Assembly: GCA_024349245.1 (NCBI GenBank)
Contig: JALDNG010000550.1
Location: forward strand, 124,001-188,000
Direction of reading: 5' to 3'
DNA length: 64,000 nt
Source: Neodontobutis hainanensis
Lineage: Eukaryota; Chordata; Actinopteri; Gobiiformes; Odontobutidae
The notes beneath the pieces were generated by a model. It ran no database searches. It was given only the letters and a program-made list of their open reading frames with translations, and was not told the origin of the DNA. Below, piece after piece: positions 36,809 to 47,261 of the stretch (within the stretch, counting starts at the first letter, position 1; every line of letters begins with the position of its first letter). Both the position numbers and the translations under genes were made by a program.

Positions 36809-37660
36809 AGTGGCTGACAACTGTCGTAACAATAATTGTAGAAGCATTATCAACATCTTAACCTAAATAAATAAGTATAAATGCAACTTACCTTAAGAAA
36901 TTTGTTTTAATATGCCAGATAATCCTGTTTAGGCTCTTGAAATCCTTTCACAAACAAATGCTAATATTTCCGCCAGTATTTACCGCGTGCACATGCACTG
37001 CCGTAGTGGCAAACCCTTAAATACAGAAAAATAATATTAATAACAATAAGCCACTTTTCAGTAGAGGATATATATTTACCGGATGTAAAAACAATTTTTA
37101 CTGCTAAAAAGCGTTTTGACTATGTAACTTTTGTTCAAAAGTTTTCCCGCGGTGTTTAATGCTTGCACATGCGCACTGCAGATTGCAGACATAAATACTA
37201 ATTAATTAAAACTAATTAATTAAAATACTTACACTATTACTAATACTACTACTACTACTACAAACAACAACAACAACAACAACAATTTCAAATAGAAATA
37301 CTTACACAGTCACATGTTCTGTCCATGGTCTTTGGTATGCCAGTCCAGATGACTAAAAATTACAGGCAAAATTTGTGCAACTTATTTATGAAATAATTGT
37401 TTTGGCTTCAAAATTGATGATTGAGTTGCAGGTCAGAAAACTCCTTGGCTTTTACTAATATATATCCATTCCTTTTATTAAGTTTTAGAGCCTCACCTAA
37501 ATCCTCTGTATTCACTCCCCCTTCGCAAGGCCATCCATCCCTCTCTGGCCATGGGCCATTAGAGCCTCTACCTAGCCTTCACCTCCCCAAGGAATACCGA
37601 GGCGTTCCCAGGCCAGCCGGGAGACATAGTCCCTCCAGCCTGTCCTAGGTCTTGCCCCGG
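36809..37660. promoter_or_regulatory. Divergent promoter region of the KDZ element (minus-strand side)
   Basis: Upstream of the transposase ATG. Two related GC-rich boxes, ACCGCGTGCACATGCACTGC (about 36,982) and GCTTGCACATGCGCACTGC (about 37,161), lie about 180 bp apart. They resemble NRF1-type GCGCATGCGC sites, which are common in TATA-less vertebrate promoters. CTA and ACA microsatellites follow at 37,237-37,285. The assignment as promoter is inference from position and motif. Confidence 0.35.
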
Positions 37661-38110
37661 TGTTATAATATTTTTTAATTTTCTATTGTTTATAATTACT
37701 GGGTGCTCCTAGTTCTCTTCAGGTCATGTCAAATCAGTCATGTCCTTCATGCTCATCCAAACATGAGGTAAACATAACTTGCCACTGAATGACTTCTGCA
37801 CCTGGGAACTTGTGCTGGGTAGAATTTACTGCATGATATAAAATCTATTATGTATGTATTGTTTACTTTTCCAAGCAAACCACATTCTGTACCATAATGA
37901 CATGTTTGTTGTTGCTTTATTCTTGCAAGAATTAAACTTGACCATTGACTTTTCAACTATACTCTGTACTGTCTACGTGTCTCTCTGGATAATAACAATA
38001 AAGAATTCTTGTAACACCAAAGCCTCCTCCCGGTGAAACATGCTCGTAACACATCCCAGGGGGGCGTCCAAAGGGCATCTGCAACAGATGCCCAAGCCAC
38101 CTCAGCCTTC
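37560..38110 (-). mobile_element. LINE C-terminal/3' remnant, split by a solo LTR candidate
   Basis: 37,585-37,660 (GGCGTTCCCAGGCCAGCCGG, GACATAGTCCCTCCAGCC) and 38,017-38,110 (CTCCTCCCGGTG, GATGCCCAAGCCACCTCAGC) are adjacent segments of a fish LINE in antisense. The minus strand encodes RRLRWLGHLLQMP, the conserved end of such LINE proteins. Both halves are degraded. Confidence 0.55.
37661..38016. mobile_element. Solo LTR candidate
   Basis: The 356-bp insert in the LINE remnant begins TGTTATAATA and ends TTGTAACA, so it has TG...CA ends with a TGTTA/TAACA palindrome. A polyadenylation signal (CAATAAAG) lies shortly before the end. I could not find a clear target duplication. Confidence 0.45.
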
Positions 38111-38960
38111 TTGTGGAGGAGCAGCTGTAGATCTCTGCAGTTCCTCCAAAGTCACCCTGGGGTTTTTGGCTATACATTACTAAAAAGTTCTCTTCTGGTT
38201 TGGCCTGTAAGTTTAGGTGGACGGCGTTTTTTGCAGTTAGACCATTTCTAGTTCCAGAATGGATTGAACAGTGCTCCATGAGATGTTCAAAGCTTTGGAT
38301 TTTTTTTATAGCCTAACCCAGCTTTAAACTTCCCTTAAACTTAATCCCTGACCTGTCCGGTGTGTTCTTTGGACTTCTTGATGCTGTTTGCTTTCCAATA
38401 ATCTTTTGACAAACCTCTGGGGCCATCACAGAACAGTTTTATTTGTACTAAGGTTAGATTACAAACAGGTGGATTCTATTTAGTCATTCGGTCAACATTT
38501 GATAATTCAGCAATCATCAGGAACTTCTGAACTTCTGTGTTTTTTTTAATTTGTATGTGTTTATTTTTTTTTGTGAATATCTTTGTCTATTTCTGTTGTT
38601 TTCAATTGTTTTTCCACACCCTGATGGAGGGTCTAAGGACAGAGGATGTTGTCAGTTTGTTAAGGCCTTTGGCTGTTGTTGTAATATTGGGCTATACAAA
38701 AATAAATGTCTGTCTCTTGTCCTGTCGTCTGAAGGCAGTTGGTTGAACTCAGAGAAAATGGGCTGAATACTATTGCACTCTGCCTTTTTCTGTTTTTTTC
38801 AATCATCGACTTCAATCTTTTGTAATTTATCTTTTACTTCACAATTATGTGCCACTTTGTGTTGGTCTTTTATATAAAATTATGATAAAATATATTTATG
38901 TTTGTGGTCATAATGTGACAAAATGTGGAAAGACTTTGCATTGCACATTACACTCATTGT
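38111..38960. mobile_element. Mixed DNA-transposon and LINE remnants
   Basis: 38,110-38,280 reads, on the minus strand, like a Tc1 transposase piece (GGAACTGCAGAGATCTACAG; TACAGGCCAAACCAGAAGAG). 38,420-38,530 and 38,715-38,960 are two parts of one terminal sequence (GAAGGCAGTTGGTTGAACTC, GGGCTGAATACTATTGCAC, TGCCACTTTGTGTTGGTC), split by about 185 bp that ends like a LINE tail (GGGCTATACAAAAATAAA). No gene. Confidence 0.4.
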
Positions 38961-39500
38961 TACATTCATTGTTACATTCATTCTTACACTCATTGTAACA
39001 ATGTCAAGCAAAGTAACATCATTTAGCGTAAGATCTTTTAATATAATATTGGCATGACAAAACAAACTATACACTCATTCAAAGATTTAAAAAGTCACAA
39101 ACTCAAAGGGTTTACAATTGTATAAAGAGACACATTATTAATTAATCATCAGATTTTATAGTTAAATGTTTGTAGCACTGGTTAAATAGGAACACTTAGA
39201 GCAAGGACAGTTGAAAACGGGCTATAAACAGACATTTGAAAGAACAAGGGACAAGTTTGAAAATGGGCAGTAGGCCTGTTGCAGTAGGCCTATAGTCACC
39301 CTAACTTTCACACATTTTCTCTAACTTTATTTTGTGTGTGTATTACTTATGACAGAATAAATAAGATGAACTATCAAAGAGTAGTGAGTTCAAAATATGA
39401 AATATTTATGATTTTTCTGAATATTTACTTTAAAGGACTAGAAAACAGTTTTATTTTGAAAATCTATCAATAATTTTTGCGCTTAAATAATGTGCGCTCA
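38961..39500. other. No gene recognised (KDZ interior)
   Basis: AT-rich; short CATTGTTACATT repeats near 38,950-39,000. It lies upstream of the plus-strand companion gene and may include its promoter. Confidence 0.4.
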
Positions 39501-39776
39501 ATCAGGATTTACGCATAACAATACAGACGGACCCGCCAAATGAAGACAACGACACAACAGTAAGTAAGCCTAGAATTTTTGATACTGTTAATAATTCAAG
39601 CAGTATAACATTTGTTACACTGATTTACTGTTATTATACAGAATGTAGTTATATAAAGGGTTTATGTAGGCTACGCTAGGCTAATTGCGATTATACAGTT
39701 AATGTGGAACTAAATTATTTCCTCTGTTTTCACGTTATTACTTTTGATTAATCTGTGTATTTTTGTCATTCAAGAA

Positions 39777-42700
39777 ATGCCAGGCTCAACAAAAAAGACC
39801 TGCCCCAACTGCCAATGCAGCATTGGGGTAGCATGTAAAGTGCCCCAGTGTGGCCAGGTGCAGCCTCACAAGCAACGCCTGGTTGAAGCCAGGACAAAGT
39901 TTTTGGAGGCACAGGAGGAGTGGAAGGATAAACAAAAAAAAAAATCGTAATGGGAACAAGCAGCATGAAAAGGCCCTTAAGCTGGTGAGCAAATAATGTC
40001 TTTTTATACTTTATTTTATGTAGCTAGTGAAAATGATTTCATTCATGTTTTTTCTTTTTCAGCTGGACAGGTTCTCCTGTATGGGGTATTACCCAATATT
40101 GCTCTTGGCAAAAGAGTACAAGGGTAAAGTGGTGGCAGACATTAAATATAGTTTAGATTTTAAACTCCCATCCAGCCTTGAGAGCCGTCTGAAGGAGGCA
40201 TTTGAAACCATAGTGCACAGTAGGTATATATATGTATACAATATATATATATACTATAAATAGATACAACCACTTTGGACTTGATCTAATTAATGAATCA
40301 ATAAATGTATATTTTGGCAACTCTTTTAGTATTTCGCAAGAGATCAAAGAACTCTGCCTCTCAATCTATGGCTCACCTACAGCCACCAAACGTGACCTCT
40401 GCAGAGCCCCCCTTCACACAGACCCCAGTGCTCTGTCAAGAAGACTCGCCTGAAGGTATATTTACTTGAATACATATTACCTGTACCCTAGAGTCACCAC
40501 CATAGATAGATAGATATGTAGAAATGTAGCTACAGTCATATCTTTTTTTTTTTTGTCTTTCAGTTTTTCTCAAGAGACTGCAAGAGAGAGAAATGGGATG
40601 GGACTTCTGCAGAGACACTCTTCAGTTCAACCCCAGTGCCGTCCTGCCAAAACATTGACATCACACTGGCCCCAAAGCCACCCTGCGAAGAATACTCTCC
40701 TAAAGGTATATATATATATATAATATATAAATAATAACTTACTTAACTGGCTGAAATTGGAATTTATTTGGCCCACAATATGAATAATAACACAAGAACA
40801 TTTTTTTCACTCATAGTTAGTGGTTGGGTGAAGCCATTTACTGTCAAACAATTGTGTTTACTCTTTTTAAATCATAATGACAACAGAAACTACCCCAGTT
40901 CACCACATACCCCAGTTCTTAATACTGTTTATTGCACCTTTAACGTAAGTGACAGCCTGAAGTCTTTTGTGGTAGTTGTGGATGAGGTTCTTTATTTTCT
41001 CAGATGGTAAAGCTGCCCATGCTTTTTTACAAAAAACCTCCAGTTCCTGTAAATTTTTGGGCTGTCCTGCATTAACTGCACGTTTGAGATCTCCCCAGAG
41101 TGACTCAATGATGTTGAGGTCAGGAGACTGAGAGGCAAGTCCAGAACATTTAATTTATGCTGCTGTAGCCAATGATAGGTAAACTTGTGCTTTGGATTGT
41201 TGTCATGTTGGAACGTCCAAGTACGTCCATGTGCAGCTTCCGGGCTGATGAGGGCAAATTTTCCTCCAGTTTTTGATAACATGTTGCATTCATATTTTTC
41301 ATTGTAGCTCACACATCCCCAAAACATCAGCTCCACCTCCATGTTTCACAGTAGGTCTGTGTTCCTTTCATCATAAACCTTGTTGACTCCAAATGTAACG
41401 TTTATGGTGGTATCCAAAAAGCGAAATATTGGTCTCACTCAAAATGACTTTGTTCCATTTTTGAGGCTGGTCTCTGTGCTGTTTAGTCTTTGAATGACAC
41501 TAACTGGTGCACATGTCAACCCAAAGATAAAAAGCAGACATTCTTGTATTACTCAAAACTTTTTATTATTTCAGTATTGCTCAAGAGACCCAGTTGCACT
41601 GGTCAAGACATGCTAACTGTGTGCCGTGAAATGACCCACCTGTACTAAGCGAGAAAGACCCCCACCAAAAACCACTGGACCACCCTCCACACTGCACAAC
41701 TCACATAAGGGTAAGACCATATAGCTACAGCATGAAACACAACTCTTTTCCCAAAAAATATTTGTTTTTTTATTTACTATGTTTGTAGAGATTGTAACTC
41801 TTACAATGACCCCCATAACCACTGAAGAGTCACATGCCATGGCGACCAATGAGTCCAAGTTAGTGCATGGGAGCAACTCTTGTCATGAGTGCCATGAAAG
41901 GGACACCACAGGGGTGTTCCTGTACTCAAAAATAATTAAAGAGAGGGAAAAGGTAAGTATCACTATATTCCATCTTATTTTCTTTTACCACACAATATAT
42001 TGGATTTTGCATTGCTACAGTTCTTACAATAATACCTCACTTTGTTATCTACATAACAATGTGAGGTAAATTATTTTGTATGATTGATGCCTTAACTGTT
42101 CACATCTCAATAGCACTTTATACTCTACATTAATATTTATGTTTACATTTATACCTCAGTATCTTAAATTTTAGATTACACATGGGGCGTATTTCATTAA
42201 AGTTCACATTTGAGATGCACTGTCTACAAATAGTTCTAGCAACACATTGTCATATTATTTGGTTGTTCCCAGGTCCCACTATAAGCCGTGGGGCAATTGT
42301 TCATTGCTGTTGCTGCACCTAAAGTCTGGAACACATTACCTGTAGACCTACGTGTTATCACCAACATGGCCCTGTTCAAGTCCAGAATAAGACTTCATAA
42401 TTACACAGGCTTTTAACACTATAGCACTGTGTCCCTTTCAAATTTTTAATATTGGTGTGTTTATTATTGTGTAATTTTTCTTTTGGGATTGCTTTATCTA
42501 TATATTTTAAACTTCTGCAAATGTTCTCCTGTTTTAAATGAAAAGCACTTTGATTTTAATTTTGGTTGTTGTAAAGTGCTGTACATATTAAGATTGATTG
42601 ATTGATATCTGGATTTGTATTTTTTAGAAGCTAGTGTAATGGCTGCCATGTGGGACTTGGTACGTGTGTGTCATCTTTTAAATACTGTCAGAATAACTAA

Positions 42701-42979
42701 TTTAAATTTAGAATATTAGTAACGAGTTTAAATTAAATAATACAGTTTTGAAGGCTTTACAAGTAAGCCAATGTGATGGTGCATAGCGGCATAATTTTGT
42801 ATAAAATGTGCAAAGTAAAACTGGATAACGTAATGTTATGTGTAGCAAAGCTAGTGGTTTACCTACTTTGATTTTATAGTGGTAATGTGACAACTGTTGT
42901 ACTTTATGTAATTTATAAATTATTTATGTTTCAGCAAATGCAAATGGAAGCCAAGCTGGGAATTTCAAACTTCTATTAG
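39777..42979 (+). CDS. KDZ-element companion gene: Cys-rich zinc-ribbon-like protein
   Basis: Coding exons 39777-39984, 40063-40219, 40330-40455, 40564-40705, 41575-41710, 41789-41952 and 42935-42979, all with GT-AG borders; a non-coding exon probably ends at 39559. About 325 residues. It begins MPGSTKKTCPNCQCSIGVAC...CG, a CPxC-type zinc ribbon resembling UPF0547 domains, followed by a basic helix. Exons 3, 4 and 5 each start with a V/I-F/L-x-K-R motif and end with S-P/H-x-G in the same phase, so they are tandem duplicates, Pro/Ser-rich. The sixth exon has NSCHECHERD. Frames shift at an 11-A run (39,934-39,944), at about 40,590 and twice within 41575-41710, probably base-calling errors. It is divergent from the transposase and inside the same inverted repeats. 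Its role is unknown; a DNA-binding or regulatory accessory role is inference. Confidence 0.65.
40820..41500 (-). mobile_element. Tc1-like element fragment in an intron of the companion gene
   Basis: Minus-strand frame 41,342-40,992 gives VMFWGC-like (ELMFWGCVSYNEK), FQHDNNPKHK and LTSTSLSHSGEI, the second Asp and third acidic block of a Tc1 transposase. The left end (GGGTGAAGCCATTTACTGTC, ATCATAATGACAACA) matches the element at 7,116-8,424. Ends are incomplete. Confidence 0.7.
42255..42608 (+). mobile_element. LINE 3' end with GATT tail
   Basis: Plus-strand translation contains WNTLPVDLRVITNMALFKSR, the conserved C-terminus of L2-like LINE ORF2, then a stop, a 3' UTR ending AAAGTGCTGTACATATTAAG and a GATT tandem tail (GATTGATTGATTGAT). 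It is a 5'-truncated copy in the last intron of the companion gene. Confidence 0.75.
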
Positions 42980-42985
42980 AATAAA
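42980..42985 (+). terminator. Polyadenylation signal of the companion gene
   Basis: AATAAA immediately after the TAG stop at 42,977-42,979. Confidence 0.6.
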
Positions 42986-43672
42986 ATGATTTAAAGTTTG
43001 TGTTTTTTCCACGTTCAAATGAAATGTTTGTATTGTTTTGAATACTTTTCTACAAATAAATAAATAAATAAGACTGTGATCCTTAAAGTCCTTGTTAGCT
43101 TTTCAAATATTTTTATACATGGTTTGTATGGCTCTATATTAAAGCTATCTGACAAGTGACACAAGACACCATTTGTTAATTACTTCAACAATAATGACAA
43201 ATAACATTTAATGGAGATTTGTGATCAATACAACTCTCATTTTTAACCAAAATACTCTAGCTTAGGTTTTCATCAAAACTTTACAGACAACATAAAGGTG
43301 GAGTGAATGTCTAGAAACTAAATGTCAACAGATTTAGTCATTTCTGTGGGTGTAAGCATAGACATACATAAGAAAGGCTAGATGTCTCGTCGCTGTTGGC
43401 CAATGGAGGTCGGCGTCCGCACCTGGCGGCCATCTTGTCACAGGCAGCTTGCTCACTCGTAACATTGTGTTTTAATGGTGCATGTACTTTTAAATAACCA
43501 TAACTTGCTAAATTTTCTACCGATTTTTAAACAGTCTAGTTTGTTATAAAGCGTCAGAAATATACTTATGACACTGCATACTTATGAATAATTATAACCA
43601 TGGACTTCCATATGAAAATAACATTGAACAGAACATAGAGATGCAATGAATATACACACGCCAAGGAATGAA

Positions 43673-43675
<3 letters not shown>

Positions 43676-43757
<82 letters not shown>
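43676..43757. repeat. (TA)n microsatellite
   Basis: About 40 TA units inside the P-like element. Three overlapping ORFs across it are artefacts. Confidence 0.95.
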
Positions 43758-43760
<3 letters not shown>

Positions 43761-44449
43761 CACATATATACACATATATACACACACACACACACTTTTA
43801 TAATGTTAATATTATAATAAAATAATTTGAATTATTATGTTTATTTTAACTTCTTGAGGATTGGGCCATTTACTAGGCTTTTCCCCTTGACATTGCACTG
43901 CGCCTACTTCAGAGATCACTGTTCCCAGCTATTTTTGCCTACCATCAAATGCCTGACCTTTTTAGAAAACTGAGATCCTGTAGTTTCTTAGGAAACAATC
44001 AGAATAATTATGTGAAGTACTTGCACAGAGTTATAGAGGCTAGAATATTGTTTTTCTTTCTGTTGGATAACAAGCATCTCAACTGACCACATTTCAGCTT
44101 CTAGGTCTCTTGATATGACTTTAGAAACACAACTGAGCCCAAGCACCAGGTCTTGTAAAGCTGTGTACAAAAGCAGATCAATATAGAATGAAATATGAGT
44201 ACTTTAGACCATTGATTTGCCAAGGTATGCTCATGCGTTTTGTAAAATGCCCTATCGAAACTCCCCATAGGACTTTTGGTTACCCAAAACATAGACATAG
44301 GCTACATAATAAAGGCTTACTGTGTGGTAACCTCTTGGTAACACTCTGAAGTTTTGTTGTAGACTATTTGGATTGTATATCAGGGTTCTGATATAGAATT
44401 ACTACACAAAATATGGAATAATTACACAAAAGTCTATTTATTTATTTGT

Positions 44450-44600
44450 TGCAGAGGACAGGCTTGTAGAGGTGACAATGACAGCTGGGAGGGACTCTGT
44501 GTCATCCTGTGCTGTCACATTGCCTCTGCATGGTTTAACAACCCCACACCGGGCCATCAGCTTCCTGAAGATGTACTTGAACTGGCATTAGGGTTGTTAT
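44450..44600 (-). pseudogene. P/THAP9-like transposase C-terminal remnant
   Basis: One minus-strand frame reads FKYIFRKLMARCGVVK then GNVTAQDDTESL. That resembles the end of THAP9/P transposases, where an F-x-x-x-Y/F-R-K-L-block precedes a GNV-x-x-Q-D motif. Only about 45 codons remain and the rest of the protein is absent. The match is from memory and not a database search. Confidence 0.4.
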
Positions 44601-46440
44601 TCCAGCCACCTTAAAACAAAAAAAAAGATATATGGAGTATAGTACACAGATATTCACTACATGCTTTAAAAATGTTTTATGCTAAAAAAAAAAAAAAAAA
44701 AAACACTAGAACTAGCCACCCCTGAATGATCTTTCTGTATAAATTAAGTTGCATGACATTATCATACAGTTCAGACTGTATCAGTGGTGATAAATTCGAC
44801 AAACAGATACAAATACAGGCATTTTTCTATATACTAAAAATGGTTTGTGACACTTCCAGGTACTGTGTATGTCTTAGGGTTAGGGTTAATGTGCATGTCT
44901 TCAGAAAACACATTTTACAAAAAATAAAAATAATAAGATGTTTTTAACAAACCAAACCGATTGGAAATCATGTGCAACTTAAGTTATATTGAAAAGAAAG
45001 AGCAATTCTGCCTCTCCCACTGATGTAAAATTGCTGGGTAGCAGCTAACCTGTAACTACTAACGTTAGGTCTCACTCAAAGCCAGCTAATAACTACAACC
45101 ACATTCACAATGACTGTAATATAGATAAAAAATAGTTGTCATAAAATCGTTATTGGTGTCAGTAAAACTATAACTGAACAGCTCGATGGTGGTCTCAGCC
45201 TTGATAACTTGCACAGGTAACGTTAGCCGTGATACACAACTATGCTGCACGATTAAGTCGTCTTTCGAAAAGAAAAGCTGCAATTTCAACATGTTCACGC
45301 ATCCAGAATTATAGCCACATTATTAACGTTTGTAAGAAATCAAACATTTTGTAAATCCGTCAAGATTTCAGCGAGATAAAAGTATTTATGTTCTGCAGAT
45401 CACTCACCTTACATCAGGTACCATGGAGTCCGATAGGAAGCTTGCCTGTTTCAAGATGGCCGCCGGTGATGCCGTCGGAGACTGCGCCGTGAGACATCTA
45501 GCCTTTCTTATGTATGTCTATGGGTGTAAGTACCTCGGCGGCACTCGGTGTCGCTGTTCCTGTCTGGCGCGAGGCGCAATAGCTGTATGCTTTATTAGTA
45601 AGCCTCAATGTAGCAACGTAAACCATAAACAATTAACAAGCAAACATGAAATACACAATAGCTTTCCGAGAAGTAAAAGTGCTTAGTTCGAGTCACTTTG
45701 GGGAGATGTTGGGCAGCCAGCCGTAGGGCGTCACTATAAGAGAGGAGTGGTGTCACGTCAAAATGTTTCCGTCTTGAATTACAACCAAAACCATCTCCGG
45801 CTGGTAAAATATTACACCCGTTGTTTTTGAGAAATCTTAGTGAATGTCATCATTAATAAAAAGCCAAATATACAATTTCACTTTACAGAGGTAATGTGTG
45901 CTCTATGGATTTTTCAATTTTGTCCAGTGCAGCATAACCCTGTTTCCCTAACCCCTCAGCAAACCAGAGTTCAATTAATTTATGAACTAGGCCTACACTT
46001 CAGACCTCTCACAACATTTCTAACCTACCGTAACAATAATATTTCATGCATGGAAAGGCACGGGTTTAGCGTCCACTGAAAACATGGCAGCGAAGTGCTC
46101 GGGGACAACAGCTTTTCGTTTCTTTATTTCTGCGAACGGAGTCTATAAGCTCAACACCGGCGCCCAGGTAGATTATAAAACGGCCAGTTGTTGTGCTCAG
46201 TGCAGTTATTTAATGAATATAGGATGTTACATCCTGTAATATTCACTGGATTTGGATCTATTGTGGGCAATTCGCGCTGATAATCACAAAGCGTAGATTA
46301 TAAGCGTCACTAAAAATGTTAAAATAGTACATTTTCACAGGCGTACACATCCTACATTTTTGTGAAAAAATGTACATAGTCAACGTATTGTGAGACTGCA
46401 AAACGTTCATTACTGACGTTTTTCTGGAGAGACTGGGTTG

Positions 46441-46765
46441 TTTTCTTCATAATTGCAAGCGCATGTGTTGTATTCATTGTTGCAAAACTTGTTCATTACA
46501 TAGTTTGATCTGTATATAATTTGTTTGTTATTGTGATCAAAACCATTGATCTGAAGCTCAATGCTGATGCTGTCACATAAATAGTTTTCTAATCAGCAAT
46601 AAATATAACAATTTCTGATCAACCCATATTAATTGCATGATTTAAAATTACATACCAGTAAAAGCCCGCCCATTTCAAGTCAACCCGACCACTTACGGGT
46701 TATATCCCGCCCACTTCCTGGTTAGGCCACGCCCAGTCCGAGTACAGATACAGATAATTCATAGT
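46441..46765 (+). mobile_element. hAT-like repeat, copy 2, right part
   Basis: Resumes with TTTTCTTCATAATTGCAAGC, the second KDZ target duplication copy plus the sequence expected from copy 1 (8646 onward). It runs in parallel with copy 1 to CAGATACAGATAATTCAT and then diverges, so the last 50 bp with the terminus are missing. Confidence 0.7.
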
Positions 46766-46784
46766 GGATTATATCCACTATATA

Positions 46785-46930
46785 AACAATCAATGTTTAG
46801 GCCCCATCATATGTTTCAGGTCCTATCTTGAAGACAGGAAGTACTTTGTTAAAATTGGAAACTGGAAAAAATAGCCTTAACTTGTGGGGTCCCAAAGGGG
46901 TCCATCCTGGAACAGCGTGCATATTATGAA
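46785..46930 (+). pseudogene. LINE reverse transcriptase fragment
   Basis: Plus-strand frames give SYLEDRKYFVKIG and then GVPKGSILG-like residues in a neighbouring frame. This is the block just before the catalytic motif of L2/CR1-type reverse transcriptases. The same motif occurs at 58,010-58,045. Confidence 0.65.
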
Positions 46931-47261
46931 TGCTGGTTTTTGTTTGTTTTCTGAGAATCTACTGCACCTGCTGGTAACTTGTTCACCATGTAGCAATAAA
47001 AAACTATACTAAAAACCTTGATTATTCTGGTTAGTCAAATTGTACTGCTATTATTTTGTACAATACTGTAATAAAGTGAACACAAATTAAAATTAAAGAT
47101 GTATTGCCTGAAAAGGATTTAACAGCCACTGTCATCAAATCAGATAGAGAAGCAGGGAAAAGCAGGCAAAAGTGGTAAAAGTATATACTCATCATCATGG
47201 TCTATGTCAGCACGCTCTTCTAAAAGTGGACATTCTGCTCGCTCCTATTCCTCCTCATGTC
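46931..47261. other. No gene recognised
   Basis: AT-rich, no identified repeat. The ORF at 47,172-47,354 runs into the neighbouring dispersed repeat and has no family features. Confidence 0.4.

Larger units (their letters stand above)
43357..45522 (-). mobile_element. P-element-like transposon, internally deleted
   Basis: 2,166 bp with perfect 32-bp inverted ends (CATAGACATACATAAGAAAG inward at 43,357; mirror at 45,491-45,522) and an exact 8-bp duplication GGTGTAAG (43,349-43,356 and 45,523-45,530). The uninterrupted left KDZ arm near 24,270 shows this site once. An 8-bp duplication fits P or hAT; the CAT...ACATAAG..GG termini and a 31-32-bp length recall Drosophila P ends, and a transposase-like C-terminus lies inside. 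Further GC-rich partial inversion (GGCGGCCATCTTG) follows each terminal repeat. Confidence 0.7.
23357..46440. mobile_element. Large KDZ-superfamily DNA transposon with nested insertions
   Basis: Seen in the sequence: both ends read CAACCCAGTCTCTCCAGAAA inward, an 8-bp target duplication TTTTCTTC flanks them (23,349-23,356 and 46,441-46,448), and about 1.2 kb at each end is inverted-repeated. Total length is 23,084 bp. Removing the retrovirus (8,014 bp with target duplication) and the P-like element (2,174 bp) leaves about 12.9 kb. It carries a KDZ transposase gene on the minus strand and a companion gene on the plus strand, divergently arranged. KDZ (Kyakuja-Dileera-Zisupton) transposons are known from fungi and fish. 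Boundaries are supported by the uninterrupted paralogous site at 8646. Confidence 0.88.
43064..46440 (-). repeat. KDZ right terminal inverted repeat, interrupted
   Basis: Mirror of the left arm; about 1.2 kb once the P-like element at 43,357-45,522 is removed. Small differences from the left arm include run-length changes, for example CAAAACG against CGTTTTTG near the outer end. Confidence 0.85.

Noticed and set aside
41470..41520. Extra exon of the companion gene in the Tc1 fragment
   Set aside because: Sequence belongs to an antisense Tc1 remnant lying in the intron.
43566..43795. Three overlapping ORFs rich in Tyr and Ile
   Set aside because: They are translations of a TA microsatellite.
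44870..44895. Telomere-like TTAGGG repeats
   Set aside because: Only two units (TTAGGGTTAGGG); chance is enough. The CCTAAA-like run near 52,450 is inside repeat R1 and irregular.
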